Assembly: GCA_964633225.1 (NCBI GenBank)
Contig: CAZWFQ010000033.1
Location: forward strand, 1-39,753
Reading direction: 5' to 3'
Source of the DNA: JAKQIM01 sp964633225
Lineage (GTDB): Bacteria; Chloroflexota; Anaerolineae; Anaerolineales; UBA4823
Length of the DNA: 39,753 bases
Both the position numbers and the translations under genes were made by a program. Shown here piece after piece: positions 17,353 through 24,861 of this stretch; the stretch's first letter is position 1, and each line of letters opens with the position of its first letter. Below the pieces are notes generated by a model that was not told the DNA's origin, did not search any database, and saw only the letters and a list, made by a program, of their open reading frames with translations.

Positions 17353-17753
17353 GTGATCTCCACCACCGCCCGCAGGCGCACATCCACATCGCAGATGTGA
17401 TTGATCATCCATTCTTCCAGGGCCATTTGCAAGGCTACCACTTCTACCATCGTTGCACCTTCTTGTTCAACCCAGTTCTTGATCTCTGACAGCTTGGCGC
17501 GGAACTCGGCGTGTTGTTTCTGGTTCTCAGCCTCGGTGGGGCTGTGGTAGTGTTGCATGTAGATTTCCTCGCGTTTGAAGTGGATTTCAGTATAGTCAAC
17601 CAGGAAATCCAGGGCGCTGCGCAGGGCGGCTTGCCCTTGACCATTAACAACCGCCTCTTTGAACATATTGAAGCGGCGGAACCATTCTTTGTGCTGCTCG
17701 TCAATCTCTGATAAGCCAGTGCTCATTTTTTCGTAGTTCCATTTGATGGCCAT
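17349..17753 (-). CDS. Bacteriohemerythrin
   Basis: A 134-residue non-heme di-iron protein that reversibly binds oxygen. The expected ligands are all visible: His21 (EQHKEWF), His58 and Glu62 (HFKREE), an H-rich turn (His68, His70), His81, and His119 with Asp124 in HICDVD. The start at 17753 is preceded by GGAGAGG, and a TATAAT box lies at complement 17778-17783. It is the first gene of an operon with gamma-glutamyltransferase, the UlaG-like hydrolase and the S9 peptidase. Oxygen sensing, storage or delivery is the family role; the link to peptide breakdown is not explained. Confidence 0.9.
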   Translation of the reverse strand: MAIKWNYEKMSTGLSEIDEQHKEWFRRFNMFKEAVVNGQGQAALRSALDFLVDYTEIHFKREEIYMQHYHSPTEAENQKQHAEFRAKLSEIKNWVEQEGATMVEVVALQMALEEWMINHICDVDVRLRAVVEIT

Positions 17754-17798
17754 GTTCTTTTTCCTCTCCTGTAGGGAATTATACAATGAATTGTTTTC

Positions 17799-17827
17799 TT
17801 GACGATTCAGAACATTTGTACTAGAAT
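17799..17827 (+). promoter_or_regulatory. Promoter of the DUF3795 gene
   Basis: TTGACG (17799-17804), a 17-nt spacer and TAGAAT (17822-17827), followed by the SD AAGGAGAG before the ATG at 17863. Confidence 0.75.
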
Positions 17828-17862
17828 TAATTCTCGCCCCTAAATCTAAGGAGAGTACAAAA

Positions 17863-18213
17863 ATGGAAAACACGATCATTGCTTATTGTGGATTGGTTTG
17901 CAGCACTTGCTCGGCATACATCGCCACGCAATCCGGCGACCAGGCGGCGTTGGAGAAGGTGGCGGCGCAGTGGCGGGAAGAATACCACGCCCCAGATATC
18001 ACCGTTGAATCGGTGATGTGCGATGGCTGCCTGACCGGCACCCACAAGTGCGGTCACTGCGCCGAATGTGAGATCCGCGCCTGTGGCGTGGTGCACGGAG
18101 TAGTCAACTGCGCCCACTGCACCGAGTATGATACTTGTGAGAAGATCCAGGGCTTTTTCGCCATGGTGCCGCCAGCGCGCGAGACCCTGGAAGCCATCCG
18201 GGCAGCGCGATAA
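17863..18213 (+). CDS. DUF3795 cysteine-rich protein
   Basis: A 116-residue Cys-rich protein starting IIAYCGLVCSTCSAYIAT, followed by CDGCLTGTHKCGHCAECEIRACG and CAHCTEYDTCEKIQGFF. This arrangement of paired cysteines is the DUF3795 family, common in anaerobes and facultative bacteria. It probably binds zinc or an iron-sulfur cluster; no function is established. The next gene, a nitroreductase, starts 15 nt downstream with its own SD, so the two form an operon and the protein could serve a redox role there (inference). Confidence 0.85.
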   Translation: MENTIIAYCGLVCSTCSAYIATQSGDQAALEKVAAQWREEYHAPDITVESVMCDGCLTGTHKCGHCAECEIRACGVVHGVVNCAHCTEYDTCEKIQGFFAMVPPARETLEAIRAAR

Positions 18214-18228
18214 GCTTGCGGAGGAACT

Positions 18229-18855
18229 ATGGATGTTTACGAGGCGATCACCAATCGCAAAACCATCCGCGACTTTGAGGCGCGAGAAATACCGATGGAG
18301 CTGCTCAGCAGGCTGATCGATGCAGGGTTGAAAGCCCCCTCCAACGATCACCTGAGAAGGTGGGAATTTGTCATCATCCAGGACCGGGCCAGGCGGAGCG
18401 CGCTGATCCAATCGATCCGCGCCCCTCAGGACACGCAGGGAGCGACAAACCTGGTCAACGAATGGGGGTTGGTTGAGCAATCTCAGAGAGAGATGTATAT
18501 TGACGCCATCCCCAAGCAGCATGCCATGCTGTTAGAGGCGGGGGCGCTGGTCATCCCCTGTTTTTACGCCAGCGGCCCGCTCTTGCAGCCCGAAACGCTG
18601 TCTTCGTTGAATAGTTTTGCTTCCATCTGGTGCTGTATCGAAAATATCTTGATCGCGGCAGCCAGCGAGGGCATCTATGGGGTGACACGCATCCCCTTCG
18701 AAGAGGAGCGTAAAAGCTTGCGTCGCCATCTAAACATCCCGCAAGGTTATGAGGTGCCTTGTTACCTGGCATTGGGGTATCCCAAGGACGGGGCAAAACG
18801 GATGAAGCAGCATGAAATCCGCCTGGAGGATAAAATTCACCTGAATGGCTGGTAG
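18229..18855 (+). CDS. Nitroreductase family flavoprotein
   Basis: A 208-residue FMN-dependent oxidoreductase. The FMN contacts AITNRKTIRDFEAREIP, KAPSNDHLRRWEFVIIQD near the N-terminus and EGIYGVTRIPF plus LALGYPKDGAKR near the C-terminus follow the nitroreductase pattern. These enzymes reduce nitro compounds, quinones or other acceptors with NAD(P)H, usually as dimers; the natural substrate is not predictable. GGAGGAACT precedes the ATG. It shares a transcript with the DUF3795 gene and converges on the alpha/beta hydrolase gene 19 nt away. Confidence 0.87.
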   Translation: MDVYEAITNRKTIRDFEAREIPMELLSRLIDAGLKAPSNDHLRRWEFVIIQDRARRSALIQSIRAPQDTQGATNLVNEWGLVEQSQREMYIDAIPKQHAMLLEAGALVIPCFYASGPLLQPETLSSLNSFASIWCCIENILIAAASEGIYGVTRIPFEEERKSLRRHLNIPQGYEVPCYLALGYPKDGAKRMKQHEIRLEDKIHLNGW

Positions 18856-18874
18856 GCGGTTGCGCGGCACTTCT

Positions 18875-19834
18875 TCATTCCTGCTCTGTGTCAATAAGAT
18901 GCCCTTTCAGCGCTGCGATCTGTGATTCTCGAAATGCTCGCACTACCTGGTATTTGGTCCCAGCTACGTCAAAGCCGTGAAAAACTCCCGGGACGATGAC
19001 CAGCTCACAGGGTACGCCACAGTCCAACAGTCTTTGAGCGTAGGCGATGTCTTCATCATAGAACAGGTCTAGCGTGCCGACCCCAATCCAGGCTGGGGGC
19101 AGGCCAGAAAGGTCGGCCCGCCGGGCGGGAACGGCGTGAACAGGCATAACGGCTGCGCCATAATGTTCTCCCAGGTAGGCCTGCCAGCCAAAGCGGTTGC
19201 TGTCTAAGGTCCAAACCAGGCGATCCTGGTTTACGGGGTCTGTGCGGGTGCAGGTACGGTTATCAAGCATCGGGTAAACGAGCAGTTGAAAGGCAGGCTT
19301 GATCTCCTGGCGGTCGTGAGCCATCTGTGCCAGGGCCGCCGCCAAGCCTGCCCCGGCGCTGCTGCCGCCGATGGCGATACGGCTGGCGTCTATACCCAGC
19401 TCTGTCGCATGCGCCCCCATCCATATTAACGCCTGGTAACAGTCCTCCAGCGGAGCCGGAAAGGGGTGTTCCGGCGCCAGACGGTAATCCACCGAAATAA
19501 CTACCACCCCCAGGTCGCGTACATAGTGGATGCAACCAGTGTCATCTTGCTCGGGTGTCCCGATGATGTACCCGCCGCCGTGCATCCAGAGCAAAGCCGG
19601 GGCGGGGGCTTTGCCAGCCCTGGAGCGGTAAACGCGCAGTCGGATCATCTTCCCCGTCTCTTGGCTGGGGAGGTTGATGTTTTCGATGAGTATATCTTTT
19701 GGGGCCCTGCGCAGGCGCAGCAAGGGATTTGCAAAACGCCAAAACCAGAGATTCTCGCGGCTGAAAGAGAACAACGGAATCCACCTTGCGATGTGCTGCA
19801 GCTCAGGATGGATTTTTGAGCGTTGAGGCTTCAT
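18875..19834 (-). CDS. Alpha/beta hydrolase, hormone-sensitive lipase-like esterase
   Basis: A 319-residue esterase of the HSL group. It has the oxyanion motif WMHGGGYIIG, the nucleophile Ser159 in GGSSAGAGLAAA, YRLAPEHPFPAPLEDC, an acid region TLDLFYDEDIAYA and the catalytic His in VFHGFDVAG. No signal peptide is present, so it is cytoplasmic, acting on short-chain esters. It starts 16 nt after selD on the same strand and probably ends that operon, though no SD is visible. A link to selenium metabolism is not suggested by the sequence. Confidence 0.9.
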   Translation of the reverse strand: MKPQRSKIHPELQHIARWIPLFSFSRENLWFWRFANPLLRLRRAPKDILIENINLPSQETGKMIRLRVYRSRAGKAPAPALLWMHGGGYIIGTPEQDDTGCIHYVRDLGVVVISVDYRLAPEHPFPAPLEDCYQALIWMGAHATELGIDASRIAIGGSSAGAGLAAALAQMAHDRQEIKPAFQLLVYPMLDNRTCTRTDPVNQDRLVWTLDSNRFGWQAYLGEHYGAAVMPVHAVPARRADLSGLPPAWIGVGTLDLFYDEDIAYAQRLLDCGVPCELVIVPGVFHGFDVAGTKYQVVRAFRESQIAALKGHLIDTEQE

Positions 19835-19850
19835 TTGGCATCACGGATGT

Positions 19851-20921
19851 TTACCCTGTTACTTCGATCCCCGCGCCTGCCACCACCTCGCCGATCTGCC
19901 ACAGGGGCTGCTCGATCTGGGCGGCCTTTGCCAGCAGAGCATCTACCTGGGCAGGCGGCACGGCTAATAGTAGCCCGCCGCTGGTCTGTGGGTCGAAGAG
20001 CAGCATCTGCGAAGCCTCGTCGATCTCAGGGGCAAAGCGCACCTCAGGCCCAAAGTACAGGCGGTTATCGGCCGCGCCGCCGGGGAAGATGAATTCCCTG
20101 GCATAGCGGCGCGCACCGCTGATAAAGGGTACCTGGCTGAAGCGCAGGTTCAACCCTACGCCCGAGGCCTGGGCCATTTCGAGCGCATGCCCCAGCAGGC
20201 TGAAGCCGGTGATATCGGTGGTGCAGCGCAGGCCGAATTCCAGCGCCAGCTCAGAAGCCTGCTTGTTCAAGGTCTTCATCCAGCCCACTACTTCGGCAAT
20301 ATCGGCCGGTTCGGCCAGGCCGCGCTTGAGGGCGGTGGTGGTGGTGCCAAAGCCCAGCGGCTTGCTGAGCAGCAGGATGTCGCCCGGCCGGGCCCCACCT
20401 TTGGTCAGCAGGCGGGCCGGATCGGCAAATCCCAGCACCACCAGCCCGTATTTGGGCTCTTGATCTTGAATGGTGTGCCCCCCTGCAATGACCACGCCAG
20501 CCTGGCGGGCTGTCTCAGCCCCGCCGCGCAGGATCTCGCTGATCATCTCGGCGGGCAAGGAAGGCGGCAGAGCCGCCAGGTTGAGCGCCAGGAAAGGGCG
20601 CCCGCCCATGGCGTACACGTCTGAGAGGGCGTTGGCGGCGGCGATGGCGCCGTAATCGTAGGCGTCATCTACAACCGGGGTGAAGAAATCGGTGGTGATC
20701 ACCAGGGCGCGTTGCTCGTCCAGCTTCCAGACGGCTGCATCGTCTGGATCGCCCAACCCTACCAGCAAGTTGGGGTAGTCAGACGGGTTGAACAGGCCTT
20801 CAATGGGGCGCAGGACCTGCGCCAGCGTTTCCGCATTCAGCTTGGATGCTCAGCCAGCGCAGCTTGAAAGCGTGGTCAGGCGGATCTGCCGTCCAGATGG
20901 AGATGTTTCGGGCTCTGTCAT
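19851..20921 (-). CDS. selD: Selenophosphate synthetase containing selenocysteine (in-frame UGA)
   Basis: SelD makes selenophosphate from selenide and ATP, the selenium donor for selenocysteine and selenouridine. Normal ORF calling starts at a TTG at 20768. Reading on upstream in the same frame gives 51 more residues and an ATG at 20921, crossing one TGA at 20852-20850. The local sequence is SSCAGUASKL; aligned with E. coli AGCGCK, Sec24 falls on catalytic Cys17 and Lys27 on the essential Lys20. The remainder carries NALSDVYAMGG, VVIAGGHTIQD, LLLSKPLGFGTTT, TDITGFSLLGHALEMA and DPQTSGGLLLA. The 356-residue length is normal. The ATG overlaps the stop of the small membrane protein upstream (ATGA). 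Confidence 0.93.
20807..20823 (-). promoter_or_regulatory. Bacterial SECIS-like hairpin in selD
   Basis: The mRNA reads GGCGCAGGUCCUGCGCC, a 6-8-bp stem with apical GGUC, inside the coding region. The GGUC is 32 nt after the UGA, within the range described for bacterial SECIS elements. The apex resembles that of E. coli fdhF (GCAGGUCUGC). It would bind SelB during Sec insertion. Confidence 0.75.
20850..20852 (-). other. Selenocysteine codon UGA of selD
   Basis: The only in-frame TGA between the ATG at 20921 and the end of selD, at the position of the catalytic Cys/Sec of SelD proteins. Confidence 0.9.
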
Positions 20922-21136
20922 AAGGTGGGGTTCCATCCAAAGAGAAATCTCAAGACAAAAAAGGCAACCGCACACAGGCTGATCAAAAAGCACACCAAGC
21001 CAATGGCTGTGATGCCCAAGGCCACGCCGCGGTCTTTACCTTGCACCAAAATCGCCGCTCCAACGCCTGTTCCAACCAGGCTGAGCAGCAAGACGCACGC
21101 TAGCGGCAGTAAGATGGCGAATACGCTGATCGCCAT
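20918..21136 (-). CDS. Small two-helix membrane protein B
   Basis: A 72-residue hydrophobic protein with two predicted membrane segments (about residues 5-31 and 37-67) joined by a short charged loop, QGKDRG. It is related to the 70-residue protein just upstream: AAILVQGKDRGVALGITAIGL parallels GILLAQNKERGIAIAVLVAGV. No known family is recognised. The ATG follows the upstream stop directly, and its TGA overlaps the selD ATG. It therefore lies in a tightly coupled unit: SPFH protein, small protein A, small protein B, SelD. It may be a membrane partner of the SPFH protein (inference). Confidence 0.75.
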   Translation of the reverse strand: MAISVFAILLPLACVLLLSLVGTGVGAAILVQGKDRGVALGITAIGLVCFLISLCAVAFFVLRFLFGWNPTL

Positions 21137-21349
21137 TTACAGGCCTCCTGTGCGGGCCAGCGTGATCACATACATCAGCACGATGCCCAGGGTGGCAACA
21201 ATGCACAGCACACCTGCTACCAACACAGCAATGGCAATGCCGCGCTCTTTGTTCTGCGCTAATAAAATGCCTCCTCCTGCCAGCGCGGCCAGGCCGGTCA
21301 GCAGGCCGCAGATCAATGGCAGTAAGAAGACTGGAATGGCTGTCGTCAT
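21137..21349 (-). CDS. Small two-helix membrane protein A
   Basis: A 70-residue hydrophobic protein with two membrane segments (~5-30 and ~38-63) around a charged loop QNKERG. It is a paralogue of the next gene, so the pair probably arose by tandem duplication. SD-like AAAGGAG lies before the ATG. The gene follows the SPFH protein by about 56 nt. I do not recognise a named family. Positions in the operon suggest a small accessory subunit for a membrane assembly, similar in idea to NfeD partners of stomatins, though there is no NfeD similarity. Confidence 0.72.
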   Translation of the reverse strand: MTTAIPVFLLPLICGLLTGLAALAGGGILLAQNKERGIAIAVLVAGVLCIVATLGIVLMYVITLARTGGL

Positions 21350-21405
21350 TTCACTCCTTTAGAGGCTGGCAGTGAGTTGTTAATTCTGCCAGCCTCACAA
21401 AACTC

Positions 21406-22479
21406 CTAAGGCATGGGAATATCTGTTTCTTCGCCAACAGGCAGGGTGGGCAGGGTCAGCAAGTAGGGGTTGTCGTTGGGTACCAGCATCACCTGGATGC
21501 CTGGCGACAATTGGTTGATATATTGGTACAACAGCAGGTCGCGGTTCTGGCCCAGCGCATTGGAAATAAGCTGCAGGGCTTCGGCTTCGGCATTGGCAGC
21601 GATGACGCGCGCCTCGGCTTCGGCGTTGGCGGCAATGACGAGGGCTTCTGCGTCACCCTGGGCGCGGATCACCACGGCATCGGCTACACCCTGGGCGGTT
21701 TGGCGGGCCTGCTCGGCCTCTTGCTTTTTGGACTCGACTACAAAGACGGCTTGTTGGGCCTGCTGTTCGGCAATCTGTTTTTGCTCTACCGAAGCAGCAT
21801 ATTCTTCAGAGAATGTGATGTTGCGCAAGATGAAGCTTACCAGCAGCAGACCGTTTTGGCTCAACTGGGTTGACATTTCCTCACTGATGGCGGTGTTCAT
21901 GGCCACGCGTTGGGTGCTGTAAACTTCTTCCACCCCATACTGCGAGACCATGTCGCGGATGATGCCGCGTGCCAGGGGGCGTACCAGGCCATCGCCATAG
22001 CGATCTTGCCAGGTGATGTGCACCTGCACCACCTGCGCCGGGTCAATGGCATAGATCACCGATGCATCTACGAATATTTCCTGCCCATCAGATGTGCGGG
22101 CAGCGATCGAGTCGTCGCCCTGGATCTGGCCTTCAGCCGAGGCGATGGACATGGTGTAGGTCTGATTTGAGATGGGGTAGCGCACCACACTCTCAAAGAA
22201 GGGGATGATCCAGCGCAGGCCTGGCTGCAGGGCCTGTTCGCGGTACCCCATGGGTGAGACGGCTGAGATGACCACGCCGCGCTCTTGGGGAGCTATGAAG
22301 ACCATGCCCATTCCCAGGCTGGTTAGAACCAGGGCGGCAATGCCCATGACCACCAGGAAGGTGATGGCAGGCTTGACGCTGCGGCCGCGGGAGGCCATGA
22401 AAACCGCTAACGCAATACCGCCTAAGAACAGGATCCAGGCAATGCTTGATATGAATTGAACAACACTGGCAACGTCCAT
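21406..22479 (-). CDS. SPFH/Band 7 (prohibitin-like) membrane protein
   Basis: A 357-residue SPFH protein. Two N-terminal hydrophobic segments (~8-28 and ~37-62) precede the SPFH core: VFIAPQERGVVIS, YREQALQPGLRWIIPFFESVVRYPISNQTYTMS, then RDMVSQYGVEEVYSTQRVAMNTAISEEM. A long Ala/Glu/Gln-rich coiled coil follows (AEQQAQQAVFVVESKKQEAEQARQTA), with a short tandem repeat (VIAANAEAEA twice, 21590-21660). Such proteins form large oligomeric cages in the membrane that organise microdomains or control proteases. GGAGG precedes the ATG, and a TATAAT box lies at complement 22509-22514. It is the first gene of the unit that ends with selD and the esterase. Confidence 0.92.
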   Translation of the reverse strand: MDVASVVQFISSIAWILFLGGIALAVFMASRGRSVKPAITFLVVMGIAALVLTSLGMGMVFIAPQERGVVISAVSPMGYREQALQPGLRWIIPFFESVVRYPISNQTYTMSIASAEGQIQGDDSIAARTSDGQEIFVDASVIYAIDPAQVVQVHITWQDRYGDGLVRPLARGIIRDMVSQYGVEEVYSTQRVAMNTAISEEMSTQLSQNGLLLVSFILRNITFSEEYAASVEQKQIAEQQAQQAVFVVESKKQEAEQARQTAQGVADAVVIRAQGDAEALVIAANAEAEARVIAANAEAEALQLISNALGQNRDLLLYQYINQLSPGIQVMLVPNDNPYLLTLPTLPVGEETDIPMP

Positions 22480-22548
22480 GGTATACCTCCGGGAAAGTGA
22501 ATGTAAACATTATACCCTGTGCGGATAAAAATATGATACGATGAATGC

Positions 22549-23235
22549 ATGCATGCTTACCAGGCTCGCATCGGCGAGCTGCGTTTAGACCCTGCTGGCC
22601 AGATCCAGGCGCGCCTGGATTGCCCCCCGGCAGCCTTGCCCGCACCAGGGCAGTACCTGCTGGCCTATGATCCACAGGATGCCACTGCAGCCCTGGCAAC
22701 CCCTTTGTTTGCAGCAGATCTGTTGGCAGATAGCTTTTGGGCTGCTGCGCCCCTGCCGCCCGCCTGGCAGCCGGGCCTGGTGCTGGAACTGCGCGGCCCG
22801 CTGGGAAAGGGCTTTGCCTTGCCGGGAGATGCCCGGCGCCTGGCGTTGGCCGCGCTGGGCGGCTCTGCCGCCCGCCTGCTGCCCCTGGCCCAGCAGGCCC
22901 TGCGCCAGGATCTATCCGTGGCTTTGTTCACTGCGGCAGCCCTGCCGCGCCTGCCTTCTTCGATTGAGATCAACCCGCTCGGTATGCTGCCAGAAGCCCT
23001 CTCTTGGGCCGATTTCTTAGCCATCGACCTGAGCGTGGAGCAGGTGGAGTCTTTGCCGGGCATCTTGGGGCTGCACGGCGGGCTTCCGCCGGTCTGCCCA
23101 GGCCAGGCCTTGGTGACCACAGCCATGCCTTGCGGCGGGTCAGGTGAATGCGGTGCCTGTGCCATCCCTGTGCGGCGCGGTTGGAAGCTGGCCTGCCAGG
23201 ATGGGCCGGTCTTTGACTTGCGGGCCTGGTGGTGA
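22549..23235 (+). CDS. PyrK-like iron-sulfur electron transfer protein
   Basis: A 228-residue relative of the dihydroorotate dehydrogenase electron transfer subunit. An N-terminal beta-barrel-like region ends in a nucleotide-binding turn (AALGGSAARLLPLAQQAL). The C-terminus binds a 2Fe-2S cluster through Cys195, Cys201, Cys204 and Cys216 (MPCGGSGECGAC...LAC), the PyrK pattern. The usual FAD motif (R-P-F/Y-S) is replaced by TPLFAADL, so flavin binding may be altered. It ends 3 nt before a PyrD-like gene. The pair is likely one complex, but the partner lacks dihydroorotate residues, so I do not give a pyr name. Confidence 0.75.
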   Translation: MHAYQARIGELRLDPAGQIQARLDCPPAALPAPGQYLLAYDPQDATAALATPLFAADLLADSFWAAAPLPPAWQPGLVLELRGPLGKGFALPGDARRLALAALGGSAARLLPLAQQALRQDLSVALFTAAALPRLPSSIEINPLGMLPEALSWADFLAIDLSVEQVESLPGILGLHGGLPPVCPGQALVTTAMPCGGSGECGACAIPVRRGWKLACQDGPVFDLRAWW

Positions 23236-23238
23236 TGC

Positions 23239-24027
23239 ATGTCGAAATATGACCTGGTTTTTGCCACCCCTCTGATGAACGCCGCCGGAACCCTGGGCTT
23301 TGCCCCAGCCTCGCACGATGCCCAGGCTTTGAGCGGCCTGGGGGCATTCGTTACGGATCCGCTCAGCCTGGGGGTGCGCACGCCGGCGCGTGGGCCGCGC
23401 TGCCTGCCTTACCCGGGCGGGTTTTTGCTCCATACCGGCTATCCCAACCCGGGGCTGAATGCGGCCCTGCGCCGCCATGCCGCCCGTTGGGGGCGGGCCT
23501 CGCAGCCGGTGATTGTGCACCTGCTGGTGCAAAAGGTTGATGACCTGTCTTGGATGCTGCCGCGCCTGGAAAGGCTGGAAGGATTGGGCGGGTTGGAGGT
23601 GGGCCTGCCCCCTGAAGTCGACGCCAGCGCAGCGGTGGCCTTTACCCGGGCTGCAGCTGGAGAACTGCCGGTGATCGTGCGTTTGCCATTTGAGCAGGCG
23701 GTGCACCTGGCCCAGGCTGTGGTAGAGGCTGGTGCGGCGGCTGTCAGCCTGTCGCCACCGCGCGGCACTCTGTTGGTTGCGAACAAGTCTGGCCCGCCCC
23801 AGATGGTAGAAGGCCGCCTTTATGGCCCGGCTGTGTACCCCCTGGCGTTGGCAGCGGTGCGGGCGATCTCTGCGCAGGGCCTGCCGGTGATCGGCGCGGG
23901 TGGTATCTATACCGTCGAGCAAGCCAAGGCCATGTTGGCGTCTGGTGCGCTGGCTGTTCAACTTGACGGTATAATATGGAAGGAGGGACTGCAGACATGG
24001 AACTGCTGGAAGTCTATGCTGGCGTAA
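23239..24027 (+). CDS. Dihydroorotate dehydrogenase-like FMN protein without the catalytic residues
   Basis: A 262-residue TIM-barrel protein similar to class 1B PyrD. The FMN phosphate loops are kept (GRLYGPAVYPLAL and VIGAGGIYTVEQAKAML), as is the start ATPLMNAAGTLGF. By eye alignment with Lactococcus PyrDB, the substrate and catalytic features are gone. The NISCPN motif reads EVGLPP (no catalytic Cys), MLNAIGLQNPG reads LLHTGYPNPG, VKLSP reads VRLPF, and the first active-site Lys (VKAT) reads VTDP. It pairs with the PyrK-like protein upstream and overlaps the next gene by 31 nt. It probably still binds FMN and does some other redox step. Confidence 0.75.
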   Translation: MSKYDLVFATPLMNAAGTLGFAPASHDAQALSGLGAFVTDPLSLGVRTPARGPRCLPYPGGFLLHTGYPNPGLNAALRRHAARWGRASQPVIVHLLVQKVDDLSWMLPRLERLEGLGGLEVGLPPEVDASAAVAFTRAAAGELPVIVRLPFEQAVHLAQAVVEAGAAAVSLSPPRGTLLVANKSGPPQMVEGRLYGPAVYPLALAAVRAISAQGLPVIGAGGIYTVEQAKAMLASGALAVQLDGIIWKEGLQTWNCWKSMLA

Positions 24028-24857
24028 CGGTGGTCATCCGTCCAGAAGAGGGGGCTAATATTGGGTTTGTGCATACCGCCGATGGAATTGTGGTCATTGA
24101 TACCACCTCATACCCCGAAGATATGCAAAAACTGTTAACTGCTGCCAAGGTGCATGCGCAGGATGTGTGCCTGGTGATCAACACCCACCACCACCGCGAC
24201 CATACATGGGGCAACCAGCTTTTTGAATGCCCCATCCTGGCACACAAGATATGCAAAGAACGCATGCAGGCCAGCCTGGAGAATGAATGGCGGCCCGAAG
24301 CTATCCAGGCCATGGTTGAGAACGCGGCGCACGGCGATCCCCAGCAGGCCCAGGCCCTGCGCCAGAAAACCAGCGATTTGCGCATTGTCTTGCCAAACCA
24401 GATCTTTGAACGCTGGTTCAGCGCCGACCTGGGCAGCGTGCGTATTGAAGTGACTCATTATGGCGCCCATACGCCGGATCTTGCGGTGGTCTGGCTGCCA
24501 GAGGCGCGCGTGCTGTTTGCTTCAGACCTGATCTTTGTGGGTCGCTACCCCTATCTGAACGATGCCGATGTGCCTGCCTGGGTTGAAGCCCTTAACAGGC
24601 TGTCAGAATATAATACCACGATCGTTGTGCCTGGGCACGGCCCCCTGTGTCACGAGGGGGACATCGCGGCTCTGCAGACCTACCTGGAAGGCACCTGGAG
24701 GCTGGTGGCTGAACACCTTGCCAAGGGCCATTCGTTAGAGGAGACCCTTGCCGACCCGGCCTTCCCGCATTACGTTGAAGGTCAGTTGGAGCGCTACCAG
24801 AACAACATCAAAGTAGTGTACCAGCAGATGGAACGCGGCATGCGCATGGTTCTTTAG
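23997..24857 (+). CDS. Metallo-beta-lactamase-fold hydrolase
   Basis: A 286-residue MBL-fold protein. The dinuclear metal site is present: NTHHHRDHTWGN, HYGAHTPDLAVVW, LFASDLIFVGRYP (Asp) and VPGHGPLCHEG (His). AAGGAGGG stands 10 nt before the ATG at 23997, which I prefer over an in-frame ATG 21 nt earlier. The gene begins inside the PyrD-like gene, so the three genes from 22549 form one unit. The substrate is unknown; the family includes thioester hydrolases, lactonases and persulfide dioxygenases. The stop is 5 nt from that of the converging radical SAM gene. Confidence 0.88.
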   Translation: MELLEVYAGVTVVIRPEEGANIGFVHTADGIVVIDTTSYPEDMQKLLTAAKVHAQDVCLVINTHHHRDHTWGNQLFECPILAHKICKERMQASLENEWRPEAIQAMVENAAHGDPQQAQALRQKTSDLRIVLPNQIFERWFSADLGSVRIEVTHYGAHTPDLAVVWLPEARVLFASDLIFVGRYPYLNDADVPAWVEALNRLSEYNTTIVVPGHGPLCHEGDIAALQTYLEGTWRLVAEHLAKGHSLEETLADPAFPHYVEGQLERYQNNIKVVYQQMERGMRMVL

Positions 24858-24861
24858 TCTC

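Noticed and set aside
20788..20982. 64-aa plus-strand frame over the selD 5' end
   Set aside because: It overlaps the UGA-containing SelD N-terminus, which has a clear family match, so the small frame is a shadow.
21590..21660. Short tandem DNA repeat that could be a minisatellite
   Set aside because: It encodes the coiled-coil repeat VIAANAEAEA of the SPFH protein, a normal feature of this family.
23140..23961. 273-aa open frame on the minus strand
   Set aside because: Antisense to the PyrD-like gene; no domain and composition of a shadow.
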